A DNA stretch of 64,000 nt from Polyodon spathula (GCF_017654505.1 NC_054547.1:24929975-24993974), one strand, 5' to 3'. Positions 36,664 to 47,690 are shown, counted from the first letter of the stretch. Notes: generated by a model not told the origin, from the letters alone. Translations and numbers: made by a program.

Positions 36664-37506
36664 ATGTGATGTGAAGCACTCAACTTTTCATGTGGAATCC
36701 AAACTACTACTGACTTTATGGACACTAGGCACCCAAGAATCTTTCCGAGGGATAGGAGACAGATTTGGAATTAACCGGGGGTGTGCTCATTATACATTCT
36801 TTGATATGTGTAATGCTCTGTCCTTTATGACCTCAGATGTCATTAAGTGGCCAAGCATTGAGAATGCTGGATTAAACATGTCAGCATTTGAAGAGTGGGG
36901 ATATCCTGGAGTCACTGGTGCAATTGCAATTGGTTGCCACACAGCAATCAAGGCTCCAGAAATTGAAAAGCACAGTTATTTTAATAGAAAGGGGTTTCCT
37001 TCTATTTTACTGCAAGGAGTTTGTGATCATGAGATGAAATTCATTGATGCCAATGCAGGTTGGTGAGGGTTAGTGCACGATCCATGTTCTTTAGAAACAG
37101 TCAGATTAGTACAGTCACGGGAAACCAGCAGATACTTCCTCCTGACAGACATGTTCTGGGTGACTTGGCTTATCCTTTGGAGACCTACCTTCTGACTCCT
37201 TACAGGGACAATGGGCATCTAACAAGGAAGCAAAGCAGCTGCAATTACCTGCACGGTTGTGCTCGCTCCGTTATTGAAAGGTGCTTTGCACAATTAAAGG
37301 GTAATTTCCATCACTTTAAATATCTAGACATGTCCAGAACAGACATGATACTAAAAGTAATAATTTCTGCTTGTGTCTTGCACAACATCATAATTGAAAG
37401 GGAAGGCATAGTCATGTTGTTCAAGACGAAGCTGGTGATAAATTTTGGCAGTGCCAGTAACACTACTGCTGCAGTTAAGAGGGACAATATTGCTGAACTT
37501 CTGTAG
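36664..37506 (+). pseudogene. PIF-Harbinger transposase remnant (HARBI1-like DDE nuclease)
   Basis: Two overlapping open segments (36671-37066 and 37060-37506) encode a DDE_Tnp_4-type nuclease: LGTQESFRGIGDRFGI, then GAIAIGCHTAIKAP, VHD, GDLAYPLETYLLTPYRD and SVIERCFAQLKGNF. In active relatives the first catalytic aspartate sits in an IDGCH motif; here it reads AIGCH, so it is lost. A TGA follows NAGW at about 37064, and a frame change just after VHD is needed to reach FRNSQ. The N-terminal part and a companion Myb-like gene were not seen. It is a dead transposon copy, not a domesticated HARBI1. Confidence 0.88.
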
Positions 37507-37691
37507 AGTAGTTTTGATAGTAGCTTGATTTTCATAAAATAATTATTCATGAAACCTGTACACCACTATCTTAAGATTGAATAATTATAATAATAAAAAT
37601 AATAATAATAATAAAAAAAAACTGAATTTAAATGCTGCTTTTCCCCATTAGGTTTATTTGTCAGTGCTGTTAATTGTACAGTATATACCGA

Positions 37692-37692
<1 letters not shown>

Positions 37693-37751
<59 letters not shown>

Positions 37752-37752
37752 T
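37693..37752. repeat. (ATT)n microsatellite
   Basis: About 20 ATT units. TTTGTCAGTGCTGTTAAT occurs on both sides (37659 and 37752), a short flanking duplication. Confidence 0.95.
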
Positions 37753-38015
37753 TGTCAGTGCTGTTAATCAACACAAGGGGTTTTCAACAAAATACAAAAT
37801 ATCCAGTCAATATTTTTTTTACTAAACCTTGAAAGACTGCTCTATCTGCATTCAGTTTCAGAATGGCAGAGTGGAACTCTTCACAAGGCAGTTCAAGTCT
37901 TCAGGCTTGTATTTCTGGAGTCAATATTGCTGAAAGATGAATACACATTTCTAGCTTCTTTTTTATTTAGAATTTGTTGAAGCGCATCTTCAGAAAGTTG
38001 AGGTAAGTTGAAAGT

Positions 38016-38830
38016 TGTGGCAGGGCAGAGGCCTGCACCTGTAAATAATGTATATTTGGTGGAGTTTATAAAGAAAATAGTTTTGTTTGGTTTAAAAATG
38101 CAATTTGTTAAAGTTTTGTAAAAACATAGTGTGTGCTCGATATGGCAGGGCTGTGAGGTTAGACTTCTCTCCCTGCCTAATTGAAGTTGAATGTGCCAGG
38201 TGTTCATCTGCATTGTTCCTCGTTGTTTTGTAAAGCACTTTGTGATGGTGGTCTACTATGAAAGGTGCTATATAAAATAAATATGGATTGATTGATTGAT
38301 TGATTACTTGAATAGTTGATTAACTCTTGCCACCTGCCTTTAAAAAGGAGCTAAAAAAGACAGCTCTTGGTTCTTCTTTTGTTTGTTCCTGTTCATGAGA
38401 ATTCATGACTGTGTAGCTAGCCAGGCAGAGTGAACCAGGTGGACCAACCAAGAACGGGCACGTGTATATCAAGGTTCTGTGTGTGTGTGTGTTTATGGTA
38501 AAAATTTATTTAGGGGATTTTAATCCCATCACAGTATAGTTTATTTGTGCAGGGAGAAGATTCCTGAATCGGGCCTCCCTTTTAGTGGGAGCAGCACTCG
38601 GCCCAAGCTTGGCCACATTTTTGTTTTTGTACAGCATTTTGTTTTGTATTTTTGTATTATTATGTACACTTGTGTGTATGTCCTTCTGCACTAGGCACCC
38701 CATTGCTGGTACCCTAGTGGCAGCCAACTGCAACTGCCTGTTTGTTGATAAAGCCTTGACACCAGAGCGGCATTTCAACATCAAACCCTCTGTGTCTCTT
38801 TCATCTCTGAGTGCATACCAACATAGTAAC
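38016..38830 (+). mobile_element. Possible LTR-derived segment
   Basis: Starts TGTGGCAGGGCAGAGGCC like the LTRs in this window and contains a TAAAAAGG box near 38342. A matching end and target duplication were not found. It encloses a LINE/SINE-type tail at 38216-38310. Confidence 0.35.
38216..38310 (+). repeat. LINE/SINE 3' tail with (GATT)n
   Basis: GCACTTTGTGATGGTGGTC, AAAGGTGCTATATAAAATAA and then GATT repeats. This is the arrangement of CR1/L2-type 3' tails and of SINEs that share them. Confidence 0.6.
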
Positions 38831-39102
38831 AGAACCCCTTGTTAGACTGTAATTTGTCTTCTTTGTGAAAGGTGAGCACATCAGTCCAGAGTCAGAGCAG
38901 CTGCTATGAGAACGTGTATCGTTGCTATGGAAGAATTAAATAGTAAGTGCTATAGTGTTAACTGTATACTGTCACATAATGGTGTTCCAATGAATCAATG
39001 TGAATCTGTATAATGAATTGTATATGTCTAAGGGAGACATTATAGAATGTGTTTACTCATATCATACAGTTTAAATTGTTTTGTTTCTTAGAATAAAGGG
39101 AG

Positions 39103-40795
39103 TTATGAAAGAACGAAGATGGAGGAAGGAAAAAACTGGAAAGAGAGATACTGGAACAGAGGGGGAGGAAGAGAGAGGTATGGAGAGAGCAGTCAAGGGA
39201 GAGAAAGGGGAGGAGGGGGGTCTAAATGAAGACAAAGGGAGGAGAAGTGGAAATGGAAGAGAAGGGAGAGAAGGGGGAGGAGGAAGGAAAGGGGTGATTG
39301 AAAAGGAGGGAGAAATGAAAGAAGCTAATAGGAAAGTGGGAGAAGAGGAGAGAAAGATTAAAATGGAAGGAGTGGAGGGAGAAAGAGGGAATAAGGAAAG
39401 GAAGAAGGGATGAGAATGGAGGAAGAGAAGGGGAGGAGGGAGGAGTGGAGAAAGTGGAGGCATAAAAAGGAGGAACTGTAAAGGAGGAAGTGGTGGAGGA
39501 AGATGTAAGAATGGAAGGAGAAAAGGGGGAGGAGTAAGGAGTAGAACGAGAAGAAGAGGGAGGAGTGGAGGAAGGGAAGCTGAGAGAGAAGGGTATGGCT
39601 GGAGGTGCTGAAGATGGAGGAGTTGTGGATGAAGAGGAAGAGAAGGGGGAAGAGGCAGGAGTCACAGGAGGAGTAGAGGAATGGAAGGGGGAGGGAAAAG
39701 AGGAGGGAGGAGAGGAAGAGGGAGTTGTGGAGGGAGAAGAGGAAGGAAAAATAGGCATGGAGGGAAAAGAAGAAGAGAAGGGGAAGGAGGCAGGTGTGGA
39801 TAAAGTAAGGGTGGAAAGGAAGGGGAAGGGAGGAAAGGAGAAAATAGTTGACGAGAGAGCAGAGGGAGAGATAGGAATGGAGGAAGAGGAGGAGAAAGGA
39901 AATGAAAGAACAGTTGAGGCAGGACTGGAAAAAGGGCAAGGGGGAGAAGGGAAGAGTTGAGGAGGGAGGAGTGGAGAAAAAAGAGAAGAGAGAATGGAGC
40001 TGGCAGGAGGAGTAGAGGAAGAGAAATGGAAGGAGGGTGAAAAGGAGGGCAAGATGGGAATGGAAGACGGTGAGAAGGGAGAGGAGTGAGTTGAGGAGGG
40101 AAAAGTGGAGAGAGAAAAAGGAAAGGAGGAAACAGAAGTGGAAGAAGGCATAGGAATAGATATAGGGAAGGGGGAGTAGGAAGAAGTGGAAGGAAGAGAG
40201 GGAAGATTAGAGGAAGGGGAGTTGGGAGAGAAGGGTATGGCTGTAGGTGTTGAAGAGGGAGTTGTAGAAGAGGAGAGAGAGATGGGGAGGAAGGAAGAAA
40301 GGAGGGCAGAAGGAGGTGGAGGAAATAAAAGAACAGTTAAGGCAGGACTGGAAAAAGAGGAGGGCAAGGAGGAGAAAGGAAGAGTTGAGGAAGGAGGAGT
40401 GTAGAAAAAAAGAAGAGAGTAGAGCTTGGCAGGAGGAGTAGAGAAAGAAAAATGGAAGCAAGGTGAGATGAGAAAAAGAGAGAGAGAAAAAGAAAAGGAG
40501 AGAGAAGTGGAGGAAGACATGGGAATAGAAGGGATAGTAGGGAAGAGTGGAGAAAGGAGACTTGGGAGAGAAGGATATGACTGGTTGTGAAGAGGGAGTT
40601 GTAGAAGAGAGAGACAAGGAGGTGGAGGAAGGAAAGTGGAAGAGAGGAGAGGAGGGAGGAAAGGAGAGTAGAGTTGAGGAGAGAGCAGTGGAGGAAGAAG
40701 AGAAGGGAAAGATTGGAATGGAGGAAGAGGAGAGAGGAAAGGAGGGAACAGTTGAGGCAGGAGTGGAGGAAGATGAAGAGGAAGAGGAAAATAAG
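39103..40795 (+). repeat. 1.7-kb purine-rich (GGA/GAA) tract, degenerate tandem repeat
   Basis: The + strand is overwhelmingly purine. It is built of degenerate units such as GAGAAGGGTATGGCTG (about 39588, 40228, with a related unit near 40568), GAGGGAGTTGTAGAAGA, GGAGGAGTAGAGGAA and GGCAGGACTGGAAAAA, which recur hundreds of bases apart. The + strand is open in pieces (39081-39413, 39565-39960, 40186-40404, 40547-40819) in different frames, encoding Glu/Gly/Lys-rich peptides. The long open - strand frame is pure Ser/Leu/Phe/Pro and is probably an artefact. A decaying or misassembled Glu-Gly-rich exon is possible, as is a purine minisatellite. Confidence 0.75.
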
Positions 40796-40825
40796 GTATG
40801 CCACGGAGAGGGACACTGAGAGAAC

Positions 40826-41083
40826 ATGGTTTCTCCCTCCCACCTCAGTGTTCCTAGTTCTACACTTTGGATCAAGGAGACTGTCCTGAGTGAGTGGGAG
40901 CCAGAGGAGAACCACCCCTGCCCTGAACCCCCAGAGTCTCTCCCCATGAAGAGGCGGCAGACGAGAGGGAGAGGCAAGAGGGGCTCGGCAAAGAGAACTG
41001 ACTCGTCCCCCTCAGAGAGTCGGACAACACACCCTGATGCAAGCAGCAGCATTCCCTCTGGACCTCTAGTCTCCCAGCCTTAA
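40826..41083 (+). other. Coding-like segment after the purine tract
   Basis: Open for 85 codons to a TAA, with GC content higher than its surroundings. The peptide is polar and ends in a basic Arg/Lys cluster (PMKRRQTRGRGKRG) followed by a Ser/Pro-rich tail. It is in the same frame as the last open part of the purine tract, separated by one TGA (40817). A donor-like AAG|GTATGC (40795) and an acceptor-like TCCCACCTCAG (40848) flank that stop, but using both does not keep frame. It could be the C-terminal part of a Glu-rich protein. Not recognised. Confidence 0.3.
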
Positions 41084-41364
41084 ATGACAAGGCAAAAGCA
41101 GAGAAGGAGAGATAGACAGGCAGACCCGGTTTCTGTCTCAGAGGCCTTGTCTTAAATCCCTCTACCTCGACCTGTGATCTTCTCTCTGTAGTACGGGGGA
41201 GACCTCGCGTGTGACGTTTGGAGCGCACCCTGCAAACCTCTCCCTTGGCCCCGACTGTTGGGAGAGTGGAACCGGGGCCAAGGGGCAGAAAGTTTGAAGG
41301 AGACCCTGGGTCTTACCCAAAAACTCTGGACCCTAATGGTTTATGGCCAAAATACTGAATACAT

Positions 41365-41405
41365 AATAAATAATAAATAAATAAATAAATAAATAAATAA
41401 ATATT
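41365..41405. repeat. (AAAT)n microsatellite
   Basis: About ten AAAT units. Confidence 0.95.
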
Positions 41406-41707
41406 AAAAAAACAAACAAATGTGTTTGTTTACATGTGAAACAGATTATTTTTGTTTACTGTGAAATAGTATGTTATGGTAAGAATGCTTGAACAGAGTA
41501 TTATGTTCTGTTGAAAGAAATTCTTTGATTTCATAGAATTCAATAACTGACAAGTACAGGAAATGCATCTTTCTCCATGTAAAAGTTTTCTTCTTTGTTG
41601 TGTCCTTGCTGTGTAGCTGGTTTGTTAAGGATCCACCAGCATTCTTCTCCAGGTTGATTATTTAGATGTTAGACGAGGAGATAACAAGTGTACAACAATG
41701 GTAGATC

Positions 41708-41713
41708 TTTATT
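41708..41713 (-). promoter_or_regulatory. Candidate polyadenylation signal (- strand)
   Basis: AATAAA on the - strand, about 275 bases downstream of the stop of the candidate terminal exon at 41987-42109. Confidence 0.4.
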
Positions 41714-41986
41714 GAACAATAACATCAGAATAGTTAACAAAAATAAAAGGTGACCTCTTTAACAATACAAATATCCTTACACACACACAGTGCCAAGACT
41801 GATATTTGTGGACTGATATTTATAATTATATGACGTGTGAAATCTCTCTGCCTTTTTCTTTCAGCAGGATTTCAAATCCTGTAATTCTTTGATAACAGGG
41901 CATGGTGCAGTTTTGATAAACAAACTTCGCAAAGGTTCCCATTGATTCAATGTGTGTCCAATTGACTGACTTGGTTGAAGGCAGGC

Positions 41987-42109
41987 TCAGAGCGGAGGCA
42001 GCACATCACTTATTACCACGGTTTTTACAACAGGTTCAGGGGGATACCAGTACGGTCTACTTTTCAGGATTTGCTGGGGAGCTCTGAGTGGATGTACAAA
42101 GTACTTGAC
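41987..42109 (-). CDS. Candidate terminal coding exon, minus strand
   Basis: On the - strand a strong acceptor (ACAGTTCTTGCTTATCTTCAG) is followed by 40 codons and TGA. The peptide starts VKYFVHPLRAPQQILK and ends VVKTVVISDVLPPL. The complex composition, splice site and AATAAA 275 bases downstream resemble a genuine last exon. The KY-F-P-xxxPQ-IL pattern faintly recalls the membrane-proximal cytoplasmic region of class II cytokine receptors (IFNGR2, IL10RB), but that is a weak inference. No upstream exon was found on the - strand at higher coordinates. Confidence 0.35.
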   Translation of the reverse strand, partial: VKYFVHPLRAPQQILKSRPYWYPPEPVVKTVVISDVLPPL

Positions 42110-42112
42110 CTG

Positions 42113-43076
42113 AAGATAAGCAAGAACTGTAAAAAATAATACTAAAAAATAAATGAATATTTATTAAAACTGCTTGGGCCTAGGTCATTCACTTTCTGCC
42201 CATCATGCAGCATAAGCTGTTCATGGTTTGTCAAAATGTAAAACTACACAACTTCAATATTTTCTGTAAAATAATCATTTTAATTGTGGGATGAGGTCCC
42301 TGTGAAAAGTGACAGACGTGGCACTGGCTTTTCAAACACATTCAAGTCAGTTGATTAAAAAAAGCCTGTCGCGCTTTCCCTTACTGGAAAGTTTCCCTTG
42401 TGAGCTGTGGTTTTCCAACATAGTCTGGCAAACTCAATGATCTAAGATTTATATAATTCTACTGTGGGCTCTTATCTTTTAGCACTAACTACCATATGAA
42501 GAATACTACTTTATGGTAACTAATCAAATAAATGCAGGATCTAAAGGTCTGTACAAACATGAGCAGAGTAGTAACACGCAGTACAGGTTTTGCCCTTTAC
42601 AGCACAACTAGTGTATTCCTAACACAGTCAAGATAAAATACCACCATGGAAAAACATCACAGTGCCAAAATATCACAGCGGCAAAATGTTGTCACCCGAG
42701 CAATATTTAGCTGCTTCTGCATTTTGACCCTGCGGTACGCCTGATTGTAAACCAACCATAAACGAGCACTGGGAGAGCCCGAATCCTGCAGGTTTTATAG
42801 GTGTCCTTACATCATCAGTTGCTAAAGATCTGAAACAGCTGTTAATCTTAACTAACTAAGCCAATAATTGGTTCAAAAGAGTTTGTTGAAACAAAACTCA
42901 GAAGACCTTGTAGCACTCCAGGACCTGGGTTATAGACCCCTACCCTACAGCATTGAGAAGCAAGATGGAAAAACAGCTAATACTTGCAGCGCCAGTATTT
43001 AAATGTGTTGTTGATGTGTGTCCACCAGATTTGAATGTTTTATGTATTTATTCTTAATTTTCTGATATTTACAAAG
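42113..43076. other. No gene recognised
   Basis: Non-repetitive sequence between the two exon candidates. Nothing supported. Confidence 0.4.
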
Positions 43077-43173
43077 GAATGATCAAGATTGCAAGATTAT
43101 GGGCAGCTCTTATTGTGCTGGATGTTTTAATTTTTTCCATGAACCCAATGATCAAAGGATTCATGAAAATAAG
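43077..43173 (+). CDS. Candidate signal-anchor exon
   Basis: Acceptor-like TTCTGATATTTACAAAG ends at 43076 and a donor AAG|GTATAG follows 43173. From ATG at 43079, 31 codons plus AG encode MIKIARLWAALIVLDVLIFS and a basic end: a lysine/arginine start followed by one hydrophobic span, as in type II membrane or secreted proteins. The split codon AG|G is in the same phase as the gal3st2 signal-anchor exon. No downstream exon to join was found, and an ORF this short can occur by chance. Confidence 0.25.
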
Positions 43174-45830
43174 GTATAGAAGAATGGCTCTTCAAATATT
43201 TAATAGGAGATATCAGTATAATGGACAAAAATGGTTGGAAAAAAATAAAATGAAATAATAAAGTACGTTAAAGCCTGGGTGGAAGTTTTATCCTTGGGGC
43301 AGAATGACTATTGCTAATTGTCAGACTTGTCATTGAGTCCTCACACCTCGAGTCTGTGCCTGAGTTCAAGTCCGATTCACTATCATTCGAGTCCTAATCT
43401 GATTCAATATCATTCGAGTCTGAGTCCTTGAACAAACTCAAATATATTTTCATTAAACTAGTGGTTGTAGCGAGAAACAGTTTACCTAATGACCACTGGC
43501 TGATATCCCTCAGAAAAAATGCACAAATAAAAAAAAATAAAAGAAATAAAAATGTTAAAATGATTTCGATTATTCTATTTGCATGCCTTTTTCAACTTGT
43601 CTGTCACCATTTTCTTTTGGATGGAATTGGATTATGTTTGAATGCATCTGCAGTTTATTGTGGACATTGTTTTTCACTTTGATAGAATCTGTGATCTGGA
43701 CTATAGAGCCAGAAAGTGTCAGAATGTGGTACACATACCAAAACGTGGCCCATGTAATGTCAGAAAATGGTACATTGTCAGATTTTGGTCCTATTGTCAA
43801 AAAGAGGTACATTTAACATTAATTATACATTTCTTTTGCAAACTTAAATTGGACAATCAATTTCTCTAAAAAGAAAGTCACAAAAAGTCCATCGCAGTTG
43901 CACAAACAAAAAACAATGATGATGGAACTGTATATATATATATATACTGTGTTTTTAAATAGTACATGTGTTATTATTTGTATTAATTGTTTTGCAAAAT
44001 AGAAATGTTGTGTTTCACTTTTGTTGCATTTGCAATTTTTAAGTCTGTAACATAATCATAACGTATTTTTTAATCGTTTCTCTTTTACACAAAAACATTA
44101 TATTTCTGTATTTCCCCTTTGTGTAGGTTCATAATGGAATAAAAACATGAAGTTCACACAAATAGATTTCTAGGTTGACACTGACAGCGTATTGTTAATT
44201 TGTTTTTCCTGCATCCATAATAAATGATTTTCATTTTGGTAAGTGAAGTGGGTATTAACTTATTCATTCTTTTTTTGCTATCAATCAGTCCTACTGTCAT
44301 ATCAGTCTGATATATATGCCTGTTTGAAGGCAATTTTCGATTTGAGACTTTAGTGACTAGTTTTACATTGAATTTGCCAGGTGAATTCATTGACGTTGCT
44401 TGCAAACAGTAATGGCGTGTGCTGGGAACAAGTGGAGATTAGAAGCAAACCACAGCAACTTTCAGATATTAATTAACAAGCTCTAAAAGTATGAATATAA
44501 CTTATATAATTATTCTTTTTTCAGTTATTTTTGTTTTCAGTAAACTCAGTAAAATTATTAAGGTGGCCAATGTTCTATTGTTTTCAGTACAAACACATCA
44601 ATTATATTCCAGAGATTCAGGGAACCAAATCAAATTACATATTTTTGTCTGCCACATTTTTACATGTACTAGACTATTAGTGGTCTGCTTGTAGTCTGAC
44701 AAAGTACTCCATTTGTGCAATGAAGGAGTTTTATTTTAGCACTGCAACAGCAAGGCAAGATCAACAAGAAGAAAAAATGACTTTGAGTATCAAGGCCCCT
44801 GCAACACAAGGCTGGCTGAAAATCTGTGTGGAATTGGTGACGACACATTTAATTCTGTCCACTTGTGATATGAGAAAGTGTTGGAGCTCTCATGCTCAGT
44901 GTTAGTAAAGTCCTGAGCTGACAGCATGTAATTGACAGCTCTTATGATTACAGTATTATTTTTTAGTAAAAACACGTTTAAATTGCATTGAGATTGTTCT
45001 ACTATTTACTATATTAAATACACCACAGCAGCACATTTCAATACATTTTAGATATTTTGATTAGCACAATCTGAGAGCTAATTTTAGTGAATGTGTTTTT
45101 TTTTTTTTTACTGCAATCAAGTAAGCTGCACTCGATTTCATTTTTAATTCCTCAAATGTTTATTTTTTTGTTTTTGTGTTGTTTTTTTGTTGTTTCTCAG
45201 CAGTACATTTCCAAAATAAAGTCCCAGTTATTTCTATGCGTTCTACTTTCACCTTAAAATGGTCAGTTTTGAGAAATAAAATTAGTTTTCTCTCCAACAG
45301 CTGACCCTGCTTTAGTCCAAAACTCACTTATATACTGTTCTTCATTATGATAACGTCTTTAATTATATAAACAAAACTTTATTTAGGCACTCTACGACTT
45401 GACTGGCGGACGTTGGTTTATTGGAATTCACAAAGAAAACTTTTTTTAGCTCGATACGGCAACCTATTCACTGCCCTTTTTGCATTTACAGCATTTTATT
45501 AAAATTATTTTCACGGTATTATGTTATATCTTACAGTGCAATAATAGGACAACAAATGTACTGAATGGTAATACCCGAAAATAGTAATATTTTTAAATAA
45601 CCGGTCTGCAGTTTATTTTGAAAACCCTGTTACGCTAGTGCTTAAAAAACTTAGAACAATGTTTTAAGCAGTAAAGTGAAAGATTTGTTAAAAGCCAAAT
45701 AATTACTTACTTGTTTACCATGATGAGATTTTATGTTCCATATAAAACTTAATGCAAAAGAGAGAAAAAAACTTGATCTCGGTTGGATTTGTGTGGGGCG
45801 TGTTTATGCTACAACCTAAATGCTTACTAT
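43174..45830. other. No gene recognised
   Basis: AT-rich. A direct repeat of (A/G)TTCAATATCATTCGAGTC-like units near 43375-43420 and T-rich runs are the only features seen. Confidence 0.45.
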
Positions 45831-45834
45831 CACC

Positions 45835-46060
45835 CTGTTCACACTGACGGTTTAGGCCGGCCCAGGGCCGCCTTATCTCATGTGTGAACGCTCGAAAAAT
45901 GAAGGCAGCCCTTGGCCAGGTGAAATTTAGACCAGCTTTTTGATGCGGCCTAAAGTATCAATACCGCCTCAGAGCCGGCCTATCTGCATGTGTGAACCCG
46001 ACACAGGCCTAGGGGCGACCTTAACGCGTCAATGCAGTGACGTAGCTCAAACTACTCCCC
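45835..46060. mobile_element. Possible DNA transposon end, GC-rich
   Basis: GC-rich island with repeated GTGTGAAC(G/C)C blocks (45881, 45991) and GGCCGGCC/GCCGGCC motifs, starting near TTCACACTGACGG. Repeated subterminal GTGTGAACG motifs are common in fish PIF-Harbinger and hAT elements. The partner end was not found. The - strand at 46320-46440 reads ...GIIEEFGDKVSD, possibly a decayed transposon protein. Confidence 0.35.
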
Positions 46061-46453
46061 TACTAGGTCGAACGTAGTTGATCAAAACAATGTTGGTTTT
46101 AAGGGGTAGCAACTGTGACGATGCAGAAATGAACCCTTAGCGGTCCATTTATTCAGCGCTTGTCAGGCGCATCGGGTCCAATTTATTTTCACATGCGCTG
46201 TTTTAAATTTTTTTTTTTTTTCCAGAGTAAAACAGGTTTAAAATGTATTGAATCGCAAAAGGACAGTCCTCCATCTCCAGCCAAGCTCCACCCCTTGTTT
46301 GCTGTATTTTTCACATACCTCTTTATAGACGTAGATACTCTACCGATCACTCACTTTATCGCCAAACTCCTCGATAATGCCATCCAAGTCATTATTTTAT
46401 TACTATAACATCTCAAAAAGCTATGCAAATGTCCGTGATATTCTTTGAGTGCT

Positions 46454-46881
46454 TGTGACGGGGGACTGCTCCGTCTATGAGTGTGTTTGAAACTGGCAGG
46501 GAGGGGGTTAAATTCCTCCCTGCCAGGAAAACATGTGAGAATGTGACTGGAGCCCTAATTGAATAATCAGTAATTATTGATTAATTGGGCTCCAGCCACA
46601 TGGAATAAAAGCCAGGGGAGAGGCCCTGGCTGAGAGGTGTTTTTTTTTTGTTTGGGAGTTTGCTTTGTGTTGGAGAGTTTTTGTGTTTAGAAGAAAGGAG
46701 TGTCTTGTTTTAAAAGACTTGGATCCTGACCGTTTATTTTGTAAGTTCACTTTGATTATTTGTGTTTGAACCTCTTTCTGTTGGCCCTTGTGCCTGTTTA
46801 TTTGATTATTTTGTTTAATAAATAACTTTATTTTTGCCTTTACACTGTCTCTGAGCCTCAGACCTCTGTCATCCTGCCACA
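46454..46881 (+). mobile_element. Solo LTR (428 bp) with near-perfect 5-bp duplication
   Basis: Begins TGTGACGGGGGACTG and ends ATCCTGCCACA. The flanks are GTGCT (46449-46453) and GCGCT (46882-46886), one mismatch. GGAATAAAAGCC near 46600 serves as a TATA-like box, and TTTAATAAATAAC near 46813 holds the polyadenylation signal. A fragment of the same family is at 11266 and an inverted end at 29712. Confidence 0.82.
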
Positions 46882-46886
46882 GCGCT

Positions 46887-47690
46887 GGATGCAGAAGCAG
46901 CTGTCTCCTTTATGTCCGTGTTATCTCTGGTGAAAACCTGCAAGTTTGTCCGAGAACTCTCAGAAATACTGAACAGCAGGCCAGAAATAAACTCAACACG
47001 GATCTTGAATTTTATGGAATCTACAGTGATCTCCAGCCTGTTAAATAGCAATGGGGAATGAGGCCTACAAGTCTGCTAATTGTCAAGGTAAAAACTACAG
47101 GAAGTGCACAGCTAAAACACGGTACGTCTAACAGAGTGAGTACATCACCTTCTGCTAAAACACAATATGTCTAACAAAATGTTTCTTGTTGCTTGATTCT
47201 TGTAGATCTCATCAACATCGATCCAAAAATATCTTTGAGTGATTTTTTTTCACAAAATTTGTAAGTATGGACCCTAAGGTTCTTACAGCATACTAATGTT
47301 TTAGGACCTGCATCCCCTACAGGGTAAAGGGCTGGGCTGAAGTTCAAATAAAACGTGTCCCTTGCCCCTCGCCTGGCAACTTGCCAAAAGTGAGTAGGAT
47401 GCTCCTGGTATTTATTTCTCGAAAGCCCTATTCATTATGAGTCTAACGAGGTGGCAACAAATGAATCACTTAATTCGGGAGATGGCCACCTTCTGCACAA
47501 AGTATTGAATTATTCCTGGCAGAGGACAATTTGCTGACCTTGCCTCTGCCAGAACACACCCAGAGAAAACAAAAACAAAAACCATGCAGCTACATCATCA
47601 ATACATTTTTGCAGCTTGTGCTGAAGGTGGCCATCTCCCGAATTAGATGATTAATTAGTTGCTAATCGGGAGGTGGTCACCTGTACAAAA
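46887..47690. other. No gene recognised
   Basis: A short duplicated unit GCTAAAACAC.(A/G)TA.GTCTAACA occurs at 47110 and 47154. GGTGGCCATCTCCCGAATTA (47628) also occurs inverted at ~47476 (AATTCGGGAGATGGCCACC). These arms enclose ~150 bases and may be part of an LTR U3 or a small foldback. Confidence 0.4.

Noticed and set aside
38016..38830. A further solo LTR with target duplication
   Set aside because: The start looks right, but no matching end or flanking duplication could be found, so it is listed only as a possible LTR-derived segment.
39222..40520. A 432-codon open frame on the - strand
   Set aside because: It is the complement of the purine tract and encodes only Ser/Phe/Leu/Pro low complexity. 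The lack of stops follows from base composition, not selection.
39103..41083. Calling this region RPGR (ORF15 exon)
   Set aside because: Composition is reminiscent, but the frames are broken, the C-terminal residues do not match what I know of mammalian RPGR, and no RCC1-like exons are in the window.
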